Positions 21,862-30,004 of a DNA stretch of 33,056 nt are shown in pieces; the stretch's first letter is position 1, and every line of letters starts with the position of its first letter. The position numbers were made by a program, and so were the translations under genes. The stretch is from an uncultured Ruminococcus sp. GTDB taxonomy: Bacteria; Bacillota; Clostridia; Lachnospirales; Lachnospiraceae. The notes below the pieces were generated by a model. The model was not told where the DNA came from. It did no database searches and worked only from the letters and a program-made list of their open reading frames with translations. The DNA lies in NCBI GenBank assembly GCA_904377845.1, contig CAJFGR010000036.1:1-33056 (forward strand), in the 5' to 3' direction.

Positions 21862-22950
21862 TTATTCTTCCGTATATTTCGCCGACTGCATTTTGATCAG
21901 TTCCTCATCATCAAAGTAATTGATCCTCATCGCAGCCTTCACATCCTTCAATGTCTCCGCAGCAACTTTCTCTGCTTTCTCGCTTCCTTTTCTGAGAATT
22001 TCATACACAGCCGGGATATCCTTCTGCCACTCTTTCCTGCGCTTGCGGATCGGCTCCAGCTCAGCCTGAAGCACATTGTTCAGGAACCGCTTCACCTTCA
22101 TATCGCCGAGCCCGCCTCTCTTGTAGTGCTCTTTGAGCTCATCGAGATTATTGTACTCCGGAAGGAACTCCGGGAAATACTCCGGTCTGCAGAACGCATC
22201 CAGATAAGTAAACACCGTATTGCCTTCCAGTTTTCCGGGATCCTCAATTCGGATATGTGTCGGATCCGTAAACATACTGAATACTTTCTTCTTGATCTCC
22301 TCCGGTTCCTCCGACAGATAGATACAGTTTCCGAGAGACTTGCTCATCTTCGCCTTTCCGTCGATTCCCGGCAGGCGCATACACGCCTCATTGTCCGGAA
22401 GAAGAATCTGCGGCTCCACAAGAGTCTCTCCGTAAACAGAATTAAACTTGTGTACAATTTCCTTTGTCTGCTCCAGCATCGGCATCTGATCCTCGCCTAC
22501 AGGCACGATCGTTGCCTTAAACGCCGTGATGTCCGCCGCCTGACTGATCGGATAGGTAAAGAATCCGACCGGGATGCTCGCCTCGAAATTACGCATCTTA
22601 ATCTCGGTTTTTACCGTAGGATTGCGCTGGAGCCTTGACACAGTCACCAAGTTCATATAGTAGAACGACAGCTCGCACAGCTCCGGGATCTGGGACTGGA
22701 TCAGAAGAGTTGATTTCTCCGGATCAAGCCCGCATGCAAGATAATCCAGCGCCACCTCGATAATATTCTGGCGCACTTTCTCCGGATTGTCCGCATTGTC
22801 AGTCAGGGCCTGCGCATCTGCTATCATGATAAATATATCGTCAAAGTCTCCTGTATTCTGAAGCTCTACCCGGCGTCTCAAAGACCCCACGTAATGTCCG
22901 ACATGGAGTTTTCCCGTAGGACGGTCTCCGGTAAGCATAATTTTCTTCAT
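21862..22950 (-). CDS. trpS: Tryptophanyl-tRNA synthetase
   Basis: 362 aa from the ATG at 22950, chosen for AGGAGG 7 bp upstream and the family start [20 protein letters not shown]. Class I synthetase charging tRNA-Trp. Seen: the HIGH-type motif KLHVGH (residues 14-19), the Trp-pocket region [24 protein letters not shown], and KMSKS (201-205) in [11 protein letters not shown]. The family average is about 330 aa; the extra length is mostly in the C-terminal anticodon-binding part ([19 protein letters not shown] and following). No T-box leader is visible in the 60 bp upstream, so tRNA-responsive control is not supported. It follows the PAP2 gene by 60 bp on the same strand. Confidence 0.96.
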   Translation of the reverse strand: MKKIMLTGDRPTGKLHVGHYVGSLRRRVELQNTGDFDDIFIMIADAQALTDNADNPEKVRQNIIEVALDYLACGLDPEKSTLLIQSQIPELCELSFYYMNLVTVSRLQRNPTVKTEIKMRNFEASIPVGFFTYPISQAADITAFKATIVPVGEDQMPMLEQTKEIVHKFNSVYGETLVEPQILLPDNEACMRLPGIDGKAKMSKSLGNCIYLSEEPEEIKKKVFSMFTDPTHIRIEDPGKLEGNTVFTYLDAFCRPEYFPEFLPEYNNLDELKEHYKRGGLGDMKVKRFLNNVLQAELEPIRKRRKEWQKDIPAVYEILRKGSEKAEKVAAETLKDVKAAMRINYFDDEELIKMQSAKYTEE

Positions 22951-23010
22951 TCTTCTTCCTCCTGATTCCATTACTTATTACTGGTCTGATCGCCAGTCCG
23001 AATTTCTCAT

Positions 23011-23688
23011 TTACAGCACCGGTCTCTTCTGTCTTGCATATTTCGGTACACGGCGTTTCTGCGGCGCATATACAAACTGGTACAGAACGTATGCCATCAC
23101 TCCCGCTCCCATTACATCCAGCACAGAATGCTGTTTCAGGAACATAGTCGCTAGAATGATCAGGCCCGCCAGCACATATGTCCCGATGCAGACACCTTTG
23201 TGCTTTCTGAGGGCTTCACTCTCACTTACCGCTATGCATACACTCAGCGAATTAAAAACATGAAGGCTCGGGAATACATTCGTACACGTATCTGCACGAT
23301 AAAGAGCCCTTACCATATCCACAAATATATTATCCCGTTCAAAGACAACAGGCCGCAGATCCTGACCGTTCGGAAATATGGTGCAGATAATAAGAAATAC
23401 AGTCATACCCGTAAACATAAATCCCGCAAGTCTGTAAAATCCCGGCACATCCGTAAAGAAAAAATACAGAAACGCCGCAATAATAAATGCAAACCACAAC
23501 AGATACGGTACAATAAAATATTCAATAAACGGAATATGTTCATCCAGGCTGATCTGAATCACATGATAGTGTGTAGTCACGTGCTTTTCCAGAAACAGGA
23601 ACCACGGCAAATAAATAAAAATATATAAGAACACCCATCCGTGTTTATATTTCCTGACCAGCTCTGCCAATCTATTCTTCAGCTTCAT
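23011..23688 (-). CDS. PAP2-family membrane phosphatase
   Basis: 225 aa with five to six membrane helices (about 18-36, 55-80, 88-106, 140-156, 166-184, 190-208). PAP2 motifs: a degenerate first motif near DLRP (residues 110-113), motif 2 FPSLHVF with P140-S141-x-H143, and motif 3 KQHSVLDV with H187 and D191. H143, H187 and D191 form the expected catalytic set for hydrolysing a lipid phosphate or diphosphate at the membrane surface. The substrate could be phosphatidate, undecaprenyl diphosphate or another lipid; sequence does not decide. It has its own promoter (23769-23797) and is followed by trpS. An envelope-lipid cluster is suggested by the lipid kinase just upstream. Confidence 0.88.
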   Translation of the reverse strand: MKLKNRLAELVRKYKHGWVFLYIFIYLPWFLFLEKHVTTHYHVIQISLDEHIPFIEYFIVPYLLWFAFIIAAFLYFFFTDVPGFYRLAGFMFTGMTVFLIICTIFPNGQDLRPVVFERDNIFVDMVRALYRADTCTNVFPSLHVFNSLSVCIAVSESEALRKHKGVCIGTYVLAGLIILATMFLKQHSVLDVMGAGVMAYVLYQFVYAPQKRRVPKYARQKRPVL

Positions 23689-23768
23689 AACGATGCCCCT
23701 CTTGATTACAGTTTTACCTGCTTACTATATCCCCCGGCGCACATACCCTGCATCCATAATTCGCATCG

Positions 23769-23797
23769 ATTATAGCACGATTTAGAACGCTCAACAA
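23769..23797 (-). promoter_or_regulatory. Promoter of the PAP2 gene
   Basis: Minus strand: TTGTTG (23797-23792), 17-bp spacer, TATAAT (23774-23769), preceded by TGC (extended -10). Confidence 0.65.
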
Positions 23798-23835
23798 CTG
23801 TCTCCACAAAACATTTAATAAATCTTTCGAAACTC

Positions 23836-24756
23836 TTACCGGGTAATCACATTCATACGCGCTCCGGTAAAACAGACGGAAATTTCTTTTCTGGGGAATC
23901 CGGGTTCTCCGTCTGTGTGCAGCGGCATCGGTACATCTGCCTCAACGTCTGCTCCCGCACATTTCAAAAATGTAATCCCCCTGAATCCCACGTGTTTTCC
24001 TGCAAACGCAAGCGGAAGCAGAAACAGGGTCTTAGGCACCGTAATCCCATGCACCACAATTATGTCCAGAATGCCATCCGACGGAGACGCATCAGGGCAG
24101 AACTTAAAGCCGCCTCCCTCATAGGGCAGATTCATAAACGCCGCAAAATATGTTTTCTCAAAAACCTGTTCCGTCCCGTCCGAAAGCCTGACTTTCATCT
24201 TCACCGTCCGGTCTTTTTTAAGCCGGTCCAGAGCGACTACCGCATAGCTCAGTTTTCCCAGTCCGATCCGGTTGAGCAGCACTTTCCATTTCGATACGCA
24301 GACTTCATGGCATACAGCTGCGTCAAACCCGATACCGGCGCTCACCGCAAACCGTCTGCTGCCCGCTCTGTTTCTCAGTTCTCCCAGATCCAGTTCCGTA
24401 ATCTTTGTCGGTTTCAAAATAATATTCAGTGCTTTCAGCGGGTCTTTCTCAAGGCCCAGACCTCTGGCGAAATCATTGCTTGAGCCAATCGGAATATACC
24501 CGAACATCACTTTCGACGGATCTGCAATTCCGTTTATAACCTCATTTACCGTTCCGTCTCCGCCCATCACGATTAATGTATGCTTTTTCCCGTCCTCCGT
24601 AATCTGTGCCGCAATCTTCTTCGCATGGCCTTTCCGCTCGGTAAGATGGCAGAGATAATCTGTCCTTCTTTTTTTCAGTTCAGGTTCAAGCATCTTCCAA
24701 GCCATCCCGCCCATACCCGAACGCGACTTGGCGTTAACAATAAAATGATATTTCAT
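23836..24756 (-). CDS. YegS/DgkB-type lipid kinase (diacylglycerol kinase family)
   Basis: 306 aa. Seen: IVNAKSRSG at the N-terminus, the nucleotide-binding VMGGDGTVNEVING (GGDGT at residues 65-69), GYIPIGSSNDFARGLG, and in the C-terminal beta-sandwich domain ISAGIGFDA-type SAGIGFDAAVC, FMNLPYEGGGFKFCPDASPSDGILD, and a closing LHTDGEPG motif. Such enzymes phosphorylate diacylglycerol or related lipids, recycling them into phosphatidate; DgkB feeds lipoteichoic acid turnover in Bacillus. Start overlaps the stop of the upstream TetR gene by 4 bp (ATGA), so the two are co-translated. The TetR protein may sense a lipid and control this gene, which is inference from operon layout. Confidence 0.92.
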   Translation of the reverse strand: MKYHFIVNAKSRSGMGGMAWKMLEPELKKRRTDYLCHLTERKGHAKKIAAQITEDGKKHTLIVMGGDGTVNEVINGIADPSKVMFGYIPIGSSNDFARGLGLEKDPLKALNIILKPTKITELDLGELRNRAGSRRFAVSAGIGFDAAVCHEVCVSKWKVLLNRIGLGKLSYAVVALDRLKKDRTVKMKVRLSDGTEQVFEKTYFAAFMNLPYEGGGFKFCPDASPSDGILDIIVVHGITVPKTLFLLPLAFAGKHVGFRGITFLKCAGADVEADVPMPLHTDGEPGFPRKEISVCFTGARMNVITR

Positions 24757-25376
24757 CCCGGAAGTCCCGCCCCCTTACAGAGAGCAGCATCAAGATACAT
24801 ACCCAGTGACCTTGCCATATTTCCTTCAAAATCCGCATCTCCATGCTTTACGCACCACTCAAACACATTTCCGATGACAATCATCCTGATATCTGTTGTA
24901 AATTCTTCAATCCCCACATTCAGGCTCACGATGCCGGCCTGTTCTGCTTTCTCCACATAATTCTGCACTGTCACAATAGGATAAGGACGCTCCATACGAA
25001 TTGCCGCATTCAGCGCCTGATTCTTCGTATCATAATATTCCGATACAAATTCAACGCCCAGTTCCCTGCAGTATTTCACATAATTCATATACACCTGGAT
25101 AATGCCTTCCTTTACCCCTGCAACACTTTCCGGCAGTTCAAGGAGATCCGGATCGATCTTCGGCTGATCCTCGATATAGTAGGACAGCAGATCGTCCTTT
25201 GTCTTAAAATGATGATAGAAACTGCCGTTGGAAACCCCTGCTTCCTCACAGATATTTTTTATAGACAGTTCCTCATATCCTTTTTTCTGCAGAATACGCT
25301 TTGCCGCCTGAAATATTTTTTCCCGCGTCTCCCGCGACTTCTGCTGCTGTCTGGAAATAGATCCCTTTTCACTCAT
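24753..25376 (-). CDS. TetR-family regulator co-transcribed with a lipid kinase
   Basis: 207 aa. The DNA-binding domain is at residues 14-62: RETREKIFQAAKRILQKKGYEELSIKNICEEAGVSNGSFYHHFKTKDDLL, with the FYHHF signature. The C-terminal domain (70-200) is helical with several Tyr and aromatic residues (YMNYVKYCRELGVEFVSEYYDTKN), resembling the TetR_C group common in Clostridia with unknown ligands. It is the first gene of a two-gene operon, overlapping the lipid kinase by 4 bp. This tight coupling is less common for TetR regulators, which are usually divergent from their target, and it suggests that the pair is regulated together. Confidence 0.88.
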   Translation of the reverse strand: MSEKGSISRQQQKSRETREKIFQAAKRILQKKGYEELSIKNICEEAGVSNGSFYHHFKTKDDLLSYYIEDQPKIDPDLLELPESVAGVKEGIIQVYMNYVKYCRELGVEFVSEYYDTKNQALNAAIRMERPYPIVTVQNYVEKAEQAGIVSLNVGIEEFTTDIRMIVIGNVFEWCVKHGDADFEGNMARSLGMYLDAALCKGAGLPG

Positions 25377-25467
25377 TTTATGATACTCTCCTGTTATTTT
25401 CTACCACCCATTGTACCACAAGCATCTGCCGGTTTCAAGAAAACAGAGCGAGCTCGGTTATTTCGGC

Positions 25468-25481
25468 GTAACAGTTCAGCC
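25468..25481. repeat. Dispersed motif copy after the SfsA-MutY gene
   Basis: GTAACAGTTCAGCC, identical to the arm at 9916-9929 and sharing two further bases on the left (GC). It lies 20 bp beyond the stop of the SfsA-MutY gene. Directly before it TTTCGGCGTAA (25461-25471) repeats the core of the inverted repeat at that gene's promoter. Confidence 0.55.
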
Positions 25482-25500
25482 ATCAGATGCAGCTGTTGCA

Positions 25501-27243
25501 TTACGGCATATACGCCTCAAATGCAGACGGTATGGGATACTCATCCCGAAGCTGCCTGATCCCCGCAAAGATCACACCGTTCTCTCTTTCATTTTCGGCC
25601 GCCTCCATATCCTTTTCAAGCTCATCCACCAGAATTTCATATCCGGTCATATGCCATTCCACATGGCTGAATATGTGCTTCGCCTTTCCCAGCTTTCTGA
25701 TCCGTACAGGTGTAAGCCCGAGAGACTTTCCGTACGCTACAACATCATCATAGCTCATATAACCTTCCCTGTTCGGGAATTCGTACATCCCTGCCAGCAG
25801 CCCCCTGTCCGGTCTCTTTCTGATCGCCGCTTTCTCCTCATCCCGGAAGAGCAGCACAGTCCGTTTCTCGATCCGCCGCTTTTTTGCTTTCTTTTTCACC
25901 GGGAACTCATTCTCCCTTCCCTGCTCATGCGCAAGGCAGATATTTCTTACCGGACACTTGCCGCAGCGGGGTGCGCCGTTAGGCAGGCACACGACAGCTC
26001 CCAGTTCAATGAGGCTCTGGTTAAAATCACCGGCTGCATCTTCGGGGATTACCTCCTCTATCTCTTTCTCAATACGCTTCCTTGTCCCTGCACCGGAAAT
26101 ATCCTCCCCATCTGCCGTAATCCGGCTGACAACACGAAGAACATTTCCGTCTACAGCAGCTTTCGGGATATTATAGACAAAAGAGCTGATCGCCCCTGCC
26201 GTATAACTCCCGATTCCTTTCAGTGAAAGGATTTCCTCATATGTTTCCGGGAACTTTCCGTTGTATTCATCCATAATCTGGCAGGCCGCATACTTCAGAT
26301 TTCTTGCGCGGTTATAGTACCCGAGCCCCTCCCACAGTTTCAGGAGACGGTCCTCGGGAACTTCCGCCAGCGCCTTCACATCAGGCAGTTCTCTGAGGAA
26401 ACGCTCATAATACGGCTTTACAGCCTCCACTCTTGTCTGCTGCAGCATAATTTCAGATATCCATACCCTGTATGCATCCATTTTCTCTCTCCAGGGCAGA
26501 TCTCTTTTGTTTGTCCGGTACCATTCAACCAGAGGTTTTACCGTTTCTTTCATTCTCGGGCTCTCCAGCACTACATCTACCGGTTTATGGATTTCTATAC
26601 TCTCGGGAGTCACCATGCAGTCATACGCCAGAATCTTCACACCGGCTGCCGCTGCCTTCTTCAGTGCCTGCGCAAATGCCGGATGGGTATCTGTATTCGG
26701 TGTGAAATAACGCACATTCCTCATCTGGATCACGAAGAATACATATGTCTCATACCCTTCTTCCTTGGCCCGTATCAGCTCCTCAAGATGCTTTACGGCA
26801 CGGTCGCTGGGCGCATCCGGGAATCTGCACACGCCGTCTTCCTCCAGGGTTACTCCCTTCACTTCAATAAATATCTTTCGTTCTCCCGCTTCCACATAAA
26901 GGTCGAATCTGGAATTTCCGTACGTTGTCTCAGGTCGCAGCATACTGATATCTCCGAAAAGTTCTCCTTGCTCCACCCACTCCTGCACCACTTTATTCGG
27001 AATCTGTGAGTCCATGTTGATCAGGCGTTTTCCTTTCTCCACTGCAATCAGATCCCATCTTGTCTTCCTGGCCGGATTGTCACTCTCCTGAATGTAGACC
27101 GGCGCGTCCGGAACCAGCAGTTCCGCACACCGCCCCGTATTTTTCACATGAACCTTCTCTTTTCTGCCATTATACATGACATATGCAATAAATCGATTTG
27201 GACGTTCGATGAAAAAAGCCCTGTGAATTCTCTTATATTTCAT
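25501..27243 (-). CDS. SfsA-MutY fusion: SfsA-type nuclease domain joined to A/G-specific adenine glycosylase
   Basis: 580 aa, two complete families in one chain. Residues 1-230 are SfsA: an OB-like N-terminal part (RFIAYVMYNGRKEKVHVKNTGRC) and a nuclease-like core with D114, E127 and K129 (SRFDLYVEAG, FIEVKGVTL). Residues 232-580 are MutY, which removes adenine opposite 8-oxoguanine: WISEIMLQQTRV with catalytic E264, helix-hairpin-helix LKGIGSYTAGA (341-351), VDGNVLR with D365, and a 4Fe-4S loop with C419, C427, C430 and C436. A C-terminal NUDIX-like lesion-reading domain has the FSH loop (525-527). No internal stop or frameshift interrupts the junction. Each part alone would be a normal single gene. 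Single-gene unit; promoter in 27343-27371. Confidence 0.93.
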   Translation of the reverse strand: MKYKRIHRAFFIERPNRFIAYVMYNGRKEKVHVKNTGRCAELLVPDAPVYIQESDNPARKTRWDLIAVEKGKRLINMDSQIPNKVVQEWVEQGELFGDISMLRPETTYGNSRFDLYVEAGERKIFIEVKGVTLEEDGVCRFPDAPSDRAVKHLEELIRAKEEGYETYVFFVIQMRNVRYFTPNTDTHPAFAQALKKAAAAGVKILAYDCMVTPESIEIHKPVDVVLESPRMKETVKPLVEWYRTNKRDLPWREKMDAYRVWISEIMLQQTRVEAVKPYYERFLRELPDVKALAEVPEDRLLKLWEGLGYYNRARNLKYAACQIMDEYNGKFPETYEEILSLKGIGSYTAGAISSFVYNIPKAAVDGNVLRVVSRITADGEDISGAGTRKRIEKEIEEVIPEDAAGDFNQSLIELGAVVCLPNGAPRCGKCPVRNICLAHEQGRENEFPVKKKAKKRRIEKRTVLLFRDEEKAAIRKRPDRGLLAGMYEFPNREGYMSYDDVVAYGKSLGLTPVRIRKLGKAKHIFSHVEWHMTGYEILVDELEKDMEAAENERENGVIFAGIRQLRDEYPIPSAFEAYMP

Positions 27244-27278
27244 ATTCTGTTCACTCCTGAATATATATCTGACAAAAT

Positions 27279-27371
27279 TACGCCGAAATTACTGCGCATC
27301 GCATACAGCATACAGAGGACTCCCGTTTGCTGCCGCAAAGCCATCATAATTTCGGCGTATCTTTCTGTCAA
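27279..27371 (-). promoter_or_regulatory. Promoter of the SfsA-MutY gene with a flanking inverted repeat
   Basis: Minus strand: TTGACA (27371-27366), 17-bp spacer, TATGAT (27348-27343). A 13-bp arm TACGCCGAAATTA occupies the spacer and the edge of the -10 (27359-27347). Its perfect complement lies 55 bp further on (27291-27279) in the leader. Because the first arm lies before the expected start site, the pair cannot form an mRNA hairpin from this promoter; paired operator sites are more likely. Confidence 0.6.
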
Positions 27372-27378
27372 TATAAAC

Positions 27379-28203
27379 TTATAAAATCTTGGAAAGGAAC
27401 TCTTTCAGTCTCTCATCCTTCGGATGCTCGAAGAACTCTTCAGGCGGAGCCTCCTCACGGATCTGTCCGTCATCCATAAAGATCACTCTCGAAGCAACCT
27501 CTCTTGCAAAGCCCATCTCATGCGTCACAACAACCATGGTCATGCCGTCTTTTGCAAGCTTTTTCATCAGATCAAGAACCTCTCCGACCATCTCCGGATC
27601 CAGTGCTGACGTCGGCTCATCAAAAAGGATCACATCCGGGTTCATGGCGAGAGAACGGATGATTGCCACTCTCTGTTTCTGACCGCCGGACAGTGTGGAC
27701 GGATAAGCATCCGCCTTGTCATCAAGTCCGATACGTTTCAGCAGATCAAGCGCCTGCTGCTTTGCCTCACTTTTGATCTGCTCCTTTGTCGTTGTAATCG
27801 GAATCAGCTCTTCCTTATTGCTGCGGAATATATTCTTGAAACGGATCATCCGGTTCTTCCGCTTTGCCTTTTTCAGATCTTTGCATCGCAAATAAGCTGG
27901 CGCCATCATCACATTCTGGAGCACCGTCTTATTATTAAACAGATTGAAATGTTGGAATACCATTCCCATATGACGGCGGTGTACATTGATATCCACTTTC
28001 ATATCAGCAATATCAACACCCTTAAAAATAATACTGCCCGATGTCGGGTCTTCCATACAGTTGAGGCACCGCAGGAACGTACTCTTACCGGAACCTGACG
28101 GGCCGAGCACTGCAACGATATCGCCTTTATTGATGGTAATGTTGATTCCCTTTAAGATCTCAAGATCACCGAAGCTTTTCCTAAGATTAATTACGTCTAT
28201 CAC
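27379..28203 (-). CDS. Polar amino-acid ABC transporter ATP-binding protein (GlnQ-like)
   Basis: 274 aa against about 240 for the family. Walker A GPSGSGKS (34-41), QHFNLF at the Q-loop, signature LSGGQKQ (171-177), Walker B VILFDEP (191-197) and switch His in VVTHEMGFA (H228) are all intact. The extra length is one insertion of about 30-35 residues at about 107-141, very basic ([17 protein letters not shown]), in the helical domain between the Q-loop and the signature, where relatives have only a short link. It overlaps the permease gene by 17 bp. Energises import together with the permease (28187) and binding lipoprotein (29002). Confidence 0.93.
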   Translation of the reverse strand: MIDVINLRKSFGDLEILKGINITINKGDIVAVLGPSGSGKSTFLRCLNCMEDPTSGSIIFKGVDIADMKVDINVHRRHMGMVFQHFNLFNNKTVLQNVMMAPAYLRCKDLKKAKRKNRMIRFKNIFRSNKEELIPITTTKEQIKSEAKQQALDLLKRIGLDDKADAYPSTLSGGQKQRVAIIRSLAMNPDVILFDEPTSALDPEMVGEVLDLMKKLAKDGMTMVVVTHEMGFAREVASRVIFMDDGQIREEAPPEEFFEHPKDERLKEFLSKIL

Positions 28204-28897
28204 TCTTCTTCAGGCTCCTTTCCAGTAATTTTATGAGCAGGGTGATCACAAGCACAAGAGCAATGTAGATCAGCGCCATCACCAGATACGGCACCATAAA
28301 CTCATAATTGTTTGTTCCAATATAGTTGAACGCCACATAGAGATCCGCCGCGCCGACGAAGCTTACCACGGACGTCTCTTTGATCAGGGAAATAAACTCA
28401 TTTCCCAGCGTGGGGAGAATGTTCTTCACAGCCTGCGGAATGACGATCTTCGTCATGCTTGCCCCGAAACTTAATCCCACTGCCCGTCCTGCTTCCATCT
28501 GCCCGGGGTCAACAGACTGAATACCGCTTCGCATAATCTCGGATATGTAGGCGCCGCTGTTCAGCCCGAACACGAGCATGGACACCTGCACTCCATTGAT
28601 ATTCCATCCGATGATCGGCAGGAGCACATAGTAAAATACAAGGAGCTGTACCACCATCGGCGTACCGCGGAACAGCGCAACGTAAAAGCTGCAGATTCCA
28701 TTCAGCACTCTCGGAAGCACTTTGTATTTTGGCAGCACCCTTACGGTCGCGATGATCGTACCGATCAGAATACCGATGATCAGACCGCACACCGCGATGA
28801 GCAGTGTATTCTGCAGCCCCTGCACCACTCTCACATAGCCGTTCTGGTCTATAAATATCTCTATGAACTTATCTAACTTCTGACTAAAATTACCCAT
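28187..28897 (-). CDS. Amino-acid ABC transporter permease (HisM/GlnP type)
   Basis: 236 aa with about five membrane helices (26-50, 60-85, 95-115, 160-185, 198-222). Seen: [37 protein letters not shown] (family signature), and the EAA loop [28 protein letters not shown] that docks on the ATPase. A single permease gene is present, so the channel is probably a homodimer. Overlaps the ATPase gene by 17 bp. Separated from the binding-protein gene by 104 bp holding a hairpin, which would reduce transport-gene expression relative to the binding protein. Confidence 0.93.
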   Translation of the reverse strand: MGNFSQKLDKFIEIFIDQNGYVRVVQGLQNTLLIAVCGLIIGILIGTIIATVRVLPKYKVLPRVLNGICSFYVALFRGTPMVVQLLVFYYVLLPIIGWNINGVQVSMLVFGLNSGAYISEIMRSGIQSVDPGQMEAGRAVGLSFGASMTKIVIPQAVKNILPTLGNEFISLIKETSVVSFVGAADLYVAFNYIGTNNYEFMVPYLVMALIYIALVLVITLLIKLLERSLKKSDRRN

Positions 28898-28915
28898 TTC
28901 CGTCCCTTCTCAAAA

Positions 28916-28979
28916 GAAGGAAAATGCCTGCATCTTCAATGAGCTCTGTCACTCTCCATGGATGCCTGTATTTTCCTTC
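28916..28979 (-). terminator. Partial terminator/attenuator between binding protein and permease
   Basis: GAAGGAAAAT (28916-28925) and ATTTTCCTTC (28970-28979) pair perfectly around a 44-nt loop. On the minus strand the stem is followed by TTTTGAG. Typical of binding-protein operons, where an intergenic stem lets the first gene be expressed more strongly. Confidence 0.55.
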
Positions 28980-29001
28980 CTGAATTTAAGTCCTGTTCTG
29001 T

Positions 29002-29883
29002 TTACTGCATCTCGTTGATTGCCGCTGTGATCGCTGCCGCCGGAGCCGCATCGATGATCACATAATCGATATTTCCGTTGAGCATATCCTGCACTGCAAG
29101 AGATCCGCTCTTATATGTCTGGCAGGTAGCCTCAAGCCCCGGGAATCCGAGATCTTCGCTTCCCTCAACATAGCTGTTTCCTGTCGTTCCCTGCTGTACC
29201 CCGATCTTCACGGAAGAATCCAGTTCCGCAAGTGCTGCCGCAATTGAATCTGCATCTGTCATATCATCGAATGTCGTGTCATCGCTGGGAACAATCAGAC
29301 GCTGGGATGCCTGATAATATGTGTCTGAGAATGTAACATATTCTTTTCTCTCTTCGCTTACTGTAAGACCGGCCATCGCGATATCACATTTCTGCTGTCC
29401 GACTGAGAGGCACACTGCATCGAAATCCATGTTCTGAATTACAAGTTCCTGACCCAGTTCCTCTGCAAGCAGGGCTGCAATCTCCATATCAATACCTACA
29501 TAGTTCTCGCCTTCCATATACTCAAAAGGCTCAAATGCTGCATTCGTTGCAACTACAAGCTGGTCTTTTGACTCATCTAACTCTGCGGACTCTACCGGTG
29601 TCGGCTCTCCGCCGCCGAAATATTTATCAAAGATCTCATCCAGCGTTCCGTCTTCCTGAATCTTTGCAATAAATGCATTTACCTGATCCAGAAGTTCCGG
29701 CTGAGACTTATCAACACCGAACGCATATTCTTCGCTTGTAAGGTCTACATCGATAACCTTTGCTGTCTTCGCACTGCTGCTTCCGGAATTGCTGCTGTCT
29801 CCGTCACTGCTCTTGCCTCCGCATCCTGCAACCAGGCCGACAGTAAGTGCCGCTGTTAAGCATACCGCCAATAACTTTTTCAT
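29002..29883 (-). CDS. Amino-acid-binding lipoprotein with circularly permuted sequence order
   Basis: 293 aa from the ATG at 29883 (GGAGGA 8 bp upstream; an adjacent ATG at 29886 is also possible). Lipoprotein signal with lipobox LVAGC (C21) and a Ser-rich linker. Residues 42-90 (VIDVDLTSEEYAFGVDKSQP to DEIFDKYFGG) are the segment that normally ends family-3 binding proteins. Residues 108-293 (LVVATNAAFEPFEY to YVIIDAAPAAAI) are the portion that normally starts them, with the FEPFEY strand, ligand-contact R179 and D278. The protein therefore stops where relatives continue with the segment found here at the N-terminus. No second copy of that tail follows. It delivers a polar amino acid to the ABC permease. 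Confidence 0.9.
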   Translation of the reverse strand: MKKLLAVCLTAALTVGLVAGCGGKSSDGDSSNSGSSSAKTAKVIDVDLTSEEYAFGVDKSQPELLDQVNAFIAKIQEDGTLDEIFDKYFGGGEPTPVESAELDESKDQLVVATNAAFEPFEYMEGENYVGIDMEIAALLAEELGQELVIQNMDFDAVCLSVGQQKCDIAMAGLTVSEERKEYVTFSDTYYQASQRLIVPSDDTTFDDMTDADSIAAALAELDSSVKIGVQQGTTGNSYVEGSEDLGFPGLEATCQTYKSGSLAVQDMLNGNIDYVIIDAAPAAAITAAINEMQ

Positions 29884-30004
29884 CATTTCACTCCTCCATT
29901 TAGTGTTCAATTTGCATAATCATACAGATTATCCTACTAAGTTTACCATGTTTCTTGTAAATTTCAAGTCCCCTGATGATAATTTATGCATTTTATGTGA
30001 CAGT

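Noticed and set aside
21631-22638. 335-codon plus-strand open frame across tRNA-Arg and trpS
   Set aside because: It reads through the tRNA-Arg gene and its terminator and is antisense to trpS.
22951-23010. T-box leader before trpS
   Set aside because: Only 60 bp separate it from the upstream gene, and no T-box sequence or terminator stem is present.
25411-26226. 271-codon plus-strand open frame opposite the MutY domain
   Set aside because: Antisense to the iron-sulfur and NUDIX-like parts of a clear MutY; no recognisable motif.
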